From NCBI RefSeq assembly GCF_014204795.1, contig NZ_JACHMB010000001.1, positions 8,506,501 to 8,570,500 on the forward strand: 64,000 bases of DNA, written 5' to 3'. Shown in pieces: positions 60,537-64,000 of this stretch. Each line of letters begins with the position of its first letter. Positions within the stretch are counted from its first letter, which is position 1. A program made the translations under genes and the position numbers. Source of the stretch: Nonomuraea jabiensis (lineage in GTDB: Bacteria; Actinomycetota; Actinomycetes; Streptosporangiales; Streptosporangiaceae). The notes under the pieces are model-generated. The model ran no database searches. It was not told where the DNA came from and was given only the letters and a program-made list of their open reading frames with translations.

Positions 60537-62087
60537 ATGACCAGACCCCTTGCCTCAGGTAGGCCGCGGCGCGCGGCGCTGGCCCTCATCGCCGCCGCGG
60601 CCCTCGTGCTCAGCGGCTGCAGCGCCGCCACCGGCGGCGGCACGGGCGGCGGCACCGGTGCCGGCACCGGTGGCGGCGAGATCACCGTCGCCGGCACCTA
60701 CGCGATCGAGAGCCTCGACCCGGCCAGCCCCACGGGCGGCAGCGCCACCGGCACGCAACTGGCCTCCAAGGCGATCTTCAGCCGCCTGGTGCGGCCCCGC
60801 CCGGACGGCACCCTGGAGGGCGACCTCGCCACCGCGTGGAAGCCCGACGGCTCCGCCTCGCAGTGGACGTTCACACTGCGCCAGGGCGTGAAGTTCAGCG
60901 ACGGCAAGCCCGTCACCGCGGACGACGTCGTCGCCTCGTTCAAGCGGATGTTGGATCTCAAGAGCACGAACGCGGCCAACTTCGCCGGTTACACGATGAC
61001 CGCCTCGTCGCCCACCGAGGTCGTGCTGAAGGCGCCGAAACCGGATGCGGCGGTTCCGTACAAGCTCGCCATCTTCTACGTGCTGCCCGGCAGCCTGACC
61101 GGTGAGAACCCGGCGTTCTTCCAGAACCCGGTGGGGTCGGGGCCGTTCAAGGTGGAGAAGTTCGACCCGTCCGGGACGCTCGTGCTCGTGCCGAACCCCG
61201 GCCACTACGGCGGCGCGCCGCAGGTCAAGCGGGTGACCATCCGCAAGATGCCCGAGCTCGCGGCCCGGCTGACCGCGCTTCGGACCGGCGAGGTGGACCT
61301 CGCCTGGGGCATCCCCGACGACCAGCTCGCGGGGCTCCAGCGAGACTCCAACCTCAAGGTCGAGACGGTGCCGAGCACCGCCGTGTTCACCATGTGGTTC
61401 AACTCCTCCGCGCCCGCGCTGAAGGACGCCAAGGTGCGGCGGGCGCTGTGGCAGGCGGTTGACTTCGCGACCATCATCAAGCGGCTCTATCCGCAGACGG
61501 GCACCCTGGCCGACGCCCCGGTCTCGCCCGTCACCCTCGGCTACGTCCCCCAGGAGCCCGTCCGCTACGACCCGGCCGCGGCGAAGGCCGCGCTGACCGA
61601 CGCCAAGTTCGACTTCTCCACCAAGCTGCGGCTGCAGTTCGCCAACGCCGAGTTCCGGCCGTTCAACCAGGCCATCGTCTCCGACCTGCAGAAGATCGGC
61701 GTCCAGGTGGACCTGCTGGAGAAGGAGCAGGCCGTGTTCACCAAGGACCTGCTCGCCCTGAACTGGGACATCAACTTCCAGCAGCTGTCGAACCCCACCT
61801 TCGACGCGGCCAACACCCTCGGCCGGCTGTACCCCTGCGCGGCCAAGCGCAACGGCTACTGCAACCCCGAGCTCGACAAGCTGCTCGCCGCCGCCGGGGC
61901 CAGCTCGGACACCGGCGAGCGGGTCAAGCTGTACGGCGAGGCCAGCAAGATCATCTGGCAGGACGCGGTCGGCATGTTCCCGATGGCGGTCAAGTACGCC
62001 TACGCCTGGAACCACCGCGTCACCGGCGTCACACCGGACCCCAACGGGCTGCCGGACTTCGCCGGCGTGCGGGTCAGCAGCTCATGA
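60537..62087 (+). CDS. Solute-binding lipoprotein of the ABC importer
   Basis: 516 residues, SBP_bac_5 (DppA/OppA) cluster C. Lipobox LVLSGC gives lipid-modified Cys28, followed by a Gly/Thr-rich linker of about 20 residues. Family blocks: ESLDPASPTGGSATGTQLAS, DLATAWKPDGSASQWTFTLR, GVKFSDGKPVTADDVVASFK, RALWQAVDFATIIKRLYPQT. Although the class is named for peptides, many members in glycosidase loci bind oligosaccharides, which is the expected ligand here. The gene starts 87 bases after the permease gene and overlaps the ATPase gene by four bases. Confidence 0.93.
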   Translation: MTRPLASGRPRRAALALIAAAALVLSGCSAATGGGTGGGTGAGTGGGEITVAGTYAIESLDPASPTGGSATGTQLASKAIFSRLVRPRPDGTLEGDLATAWKPDGSASQWTFTLRQGVKFSDGKPVTADDVVASFKRMLDLKSTNAANFAGYTMTASSPTEVVLKAPKPDAAVPYKLAIFYVLPGSLTGENPAFFQNPVGSGPFKVEKFDPSGTLVLVPNPGHYGGAPQVKRVTIRKMPELAARLTALRTGEVDLAWGIPDDQLAGLQRDSNLKVETVPSTAVFTMWFNSSAPALKDAKVRRALWQAVDFATIIKRLYPQTGTLADAPVSPVTLGYVPQEPVRYDPAAAKAALTDAKFDFSTKLRLQFANAEFRPFNQAIVSDLQKIGVQVDLLEKEQAVFTKDLLALNWDINFQQLSNPTFDAANTLGRLYPCAAKRNGYCNPELDKLLAAAGASSDTGERVKLYGEASKIIWQDAVGMFPMAVKYAYAWNHRVTGVTPDPNGLPDFAGVRVSSS

Positions 62088-63094
62088 GCGGCGTGCGGAC
62101 CCCGGTCGAGGCGCCGGTCGAGGTGGACGGGCTGCTCGAGGTGGCCGGGCTGGTCGTCGACCTGCCCGGCGCCCGGGGCCCGGTCCGCGTCGTCGACCGG
62201 GTGACGTTCGACATCCCGCCGGCGACGACGGTCGGGCTCATCGGCGAGTCGGGCAGCGGCAAGACGATGACCGCGAACGCCGTCATCGGCCTGCTCCCGG
62301 AGGGCGCGGCGACCGGCGGGGAGCTGCGCTGGCGGGGCGAGGACCTGCTGAGGGCGAGCCCCGCCCGCCGGCGCCGGCTGCGGGGCCACGAGATCGCAAT
62401 GATCTTCCAGGACCCGCTGGCCGCGCTCAACCCGACCCAGACGATCGCCCGCCAGGTGGGCGAGATCCTCCGCCGCGCCGGCCGCCCCCGCGACGAGGTG
62501 CGCCGGCGGGTGCTCGAACTGCTGGAGCGGGCCGGGATCCCCGAGCCGGCCGGCAGGATGCGCAGCTACCCGCACGAGTTCTCCGGCGGGATGCGGCAAC
62601 GGGCCATGATCGCCCTCGCCCTGGCGGGCAGCCCGGCGCTGCTGCTCGCCGACGAGCCCACCACCGCGCTGGACGTGACCGTCCAGGCGCGCATCCTGCG
62701 CCTCCTGCGCTCCATCCAGCAGGACGAGGGGCTGGCGATGCTCCTCGTCAGCCACGACCTGCGGGTGGTGGCGCACGTAGCGCACCAGGTCGTCGTCATG
62801 TACGCGGGCCGGGTCGCCGAGCGCGGCCCCACCGCGGCGGTGCTGGCCCGGCCGGCTCACCCGTACACCCGCGCACTGGTCGACAGCGTGCCCGCGGTGC
62901 GCACCCGTACCGCGCTGGCCCACCCGCTGCCGGGCACGCCGGCCACCCCGGCGAACCGCCCGCCGGGGTGCGCCTTCCACCCCCGGTGCCCGCTGGCGCG
63001 CGAGCGCTGCCGCACCGAGGAGCCGGAGCCCAGAACCGTCGCGCCCGGCCGGTGGGCCGCGTGCCATTTCGCCGAGGAGCTGCTGCAGCGATGA
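62084..63094 (+). CDS. ABC importer ATPase, OppD/DppD type
   Basis: 336 residues; ATG overlaps the previous stop. Walker A GESGSGKT, Q-loop FQDPLAALNP, signature EFSGGMRQRAMIALALAGSP, Walker B LLLADEPTTALD, H-loop SHDLRVVAHV. The C-terminal oligopeptide tail with PPGCAFHPRCPLARERCRTE is the Cys-rich element of OppD/DppD proteins. Powers import with the OppF-type partner. Confidence 0.95.
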   Translation: MSGVRTPVEAPVEVDGLLEVAGLVVDLPGARGPVRVVDRVTFDIPPATTVGLIGESGSGKTMTANAVIGLLPEGAATGGELRWRGEDLLRASPARRRRLRGHEIAMIFQDPLAALNPTQTIARQVGEILRRAGRPRDEVRRRVLELLERAGIPEPAGRMRSYPHEFSGGMRQRAMIALALAGSPALLLADEPTTALDVTVQARILRLLRSIQQDEGLAMLLVSHDLRVVAHVAHQVVVMYAGRVAERGPTAAVLARPAHPYTRALVDSVPAVRTRTALAHPLPGTPATPANRPPGCAFHPRCPLARERCRTEEPEPRTVAPGRWAACHFAEELLQR

Positions 63095-63912
63095 GCGCCG
63101 ATCTGCTCCAGGTGCGGGACCTGCGGGTCAGCTTCGGCCGGCGTACCGCGTGGTTCCGGCCGCGCTCCGCCCGCCGGGCCGAGGATTTCGTCGCGGTCGA
63201 CGGCGTGAGCCTCACGGTGGCCCCCGACGAGATCGTGGGGGTGGTCGGGGAGTCGGGGTCGGGCAAGACCACGGTGGCCCGCGCGATCGTCGGCCTCGTC
63301 CGGCCCGACTCCGGGGCCGTCCTGCTCGACGGGGTGCCCGTGGGGCCGGTCGGGCGGCGTACCACGGCGCAGCAGCGTACCGCGCAGATGGTCTTCCAGG
63401 ACCCGCGGTCGTCGCTGAGCCCGCGCATGACCGTCGCCGCGATCATCGACGAGGCGTGGCGCACCCATCCGAGCGCGGCCCCGTCCGGCGACCGCACCGC
63501 GGCGCTGCACCGCCTGCTCGACGACGTCGGGCTCGACGCGAGCGTGGCCGGGCAGCGGGCGGCCGAACTGTCCGGCGGGCAGTGCCAGCGCGTCAGCATC
63601 GCCCGCGCGCTCGCGGTCCGGCCCCGGCTGCTGGTGTGCGACGAGGCGGTGTCCGCCCTGGACGTGTCGGTCCAGGCGCAGATCCTCCGGCTGCTGGTCG
63701 ACCTGCGCGAGCGCCACCATCTGGCGATGCTCTTCATCTCCCACGACCTCGGCGTGGTGCACCAGATCGCCGACCGGATCGCCGTCATGCGCCGGGGCGT
63801 GGTGGTGGAGGAAGGGCAGGCGACGGACGTGCTGGGGGCGCCGCGGCACGAGTACACCCGCAGCCTGCTCGATGCCGCCCTGGAGCTGTCCGGCACGGAT
63901 CCCCGCGAGTAG
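63091..63912 (+). CDS. ABC importer ATPase, OppF/DppF type
   Basis: 273 residues; ATG overlaps the previous stop by four bases. Walker A GESGSGKT, FQDPRSSLSPRMTVAAIIDE, signature ELSGGQCQRVSIARALAVRP, Walker B LLVCDEAVSALDVSVQAQIL, H-loop ISHDLGVVHQIADRI. It ends after HEYTRSLLDAALELS, without the long Cys-rich tail of many OppF proteins, so it is short (about 273 against 320). Last gene of the operon. Confidence 0.95.
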   Translation: MSADLLQVRDLRVSFGRRTAWFRPRSARRAEDFVAVDGVSLTVAPDEIVGVVGESGSGKTTVARAIVGLVRPDSGAVLLDGVPVGPVGRRTTAQQRTAQMVFQDPRSSLSPRMTVAAIIDEAWRTHPSAAPSGDRTAALHRLLDDVGLDASVAGQRAAELSGGQCQRVSIARALAVRPRLLVCDEAVSALDVSVQAQILRLLVDLRERHHLAMLFISHDLGVVHQIADRIAVMRRGVVVEEGQATDVLGAPRHEYTRSLLDAALELSGTDPRE

Positions 63913-63930
63913 GCTCGGGCTCTCGTCAGG

Positions 63931-63951
63931 GGTCACGGCCGGCCGGTGGCC
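63931..63951 (+). terminator. Weak hairpin after the importer operon
   Basis: GGTCAC (63931-63936) can pair with GTGGCC (63946-63951, one G-U pair) around a 9-base GC-rich loop, 19 bases after the last stop. It is placed as a terminator but is short, and the sequence runs out soon after. Confidence 0.3.
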
Positions 63952-64000
63952 GCAGGGGTTCCGAAATCCAGATGGTCGAGTTGGGTTCGGGAGGTTATGC

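Noticed and set aside
1..64000. CRISPR arrays, rRNA genes, replication origins and prophage
   Set aside because: I saw no regularly spaced direct repeats of 25-40 bases, no rRNA sequence, no DnaA-box cluster and no phage structural genes.

Overview
The window is GC-rich throughout (third codon positions are almost all G or C), with GTG and TTG starts, many 4-base stop/start overlaps, Tat signals, SARP-like, TetR, PucR, LacI and LysR regulators, and DUF6493, DUF6300 and DUF4236 proteins. This points to a filamentous actinomycete, probably of the Streptosporangiaceae (Nonomuraea-like). The genus is an inference and no rRNA or core synteny block is present to fix it. It reads as an accessory, catabolism-rich chromosomal arm.

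Bases 1-6.2 kb are a decayed zone: a partial MarR gene, two unrelated-strand fragments of IS701-type transposases, a small DUF4236 gene, a membrane protein, and an AraC regulator with a damaged 5' end. Embedded in it, on the minus strand, are three tandem structured RNA units (5596-6040) and a fourth, more worn copy (3103-3224). Each has the order T-arm, acceptor hairpin, D-arm, so the 3' half of a tRNA precedes its 5' half, inside a shared outer framework. They look like circularly permuted tRNA-like genes; the first can be reassembled on paper into a complete valine (CAC) cloverleaf. This is the most unusual content of the window.

Bases 6.2-20.9 kb hold single-gene functions: a methyltransferase, a SARP-like regulator, a dehalogenase-type hydrolase, a cytochrome P450 behind a 34-bp palindrome, a secreted esterase, a Tat-exported ketosteroid-dehydrogenase-like flavoprotein, a luciferase-like oxidoreductase, an exported repeat/beta-lactamase-fold protein, and an MFS exporter divergent from its TetR. 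Bases 20.9-26.4 kb are a quinate/shikimate module: shikimate/quinate dehydrogenase, 3-dehydroshikimate dehydratase, TetR, shikimate transporter and a metallo-hydrolase, with a shared 23-bp site before the first and fourth genes. Bases 26.6-30.1 kb carry a solo TnpB element beside a broken livF and a TetR-P450 operon.

Bases 30.2-41.2 kb contain a coupled DUF6493 pair, a decayed glycosidase, a PucR regulator, a lipoprotein, a secreted I36-inhibitor operon, an ArsR/oxidoreductase pair, and a TetR-cupin-tautomerase operon. Bases 41.2-45.8 kb have a full-length DnaE coupled to a DUF6300 gene, and a LysR gene. From 45.96 kb to the end is a glycan-utilisation locus: on the minus strand a lyase of the DapA/NanA family, a sialidase-fold exo-enzyme, a GH127, an MGH1-like glycosidase and an FAD oxidoreductase are coupled in one operon, followed by GH92; divergently, a LacI regulator precedes a complete Opp/Dpp-type ABC importer. 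Together they would cut a complex glycan outside the cell, import the fragments and process them inside.
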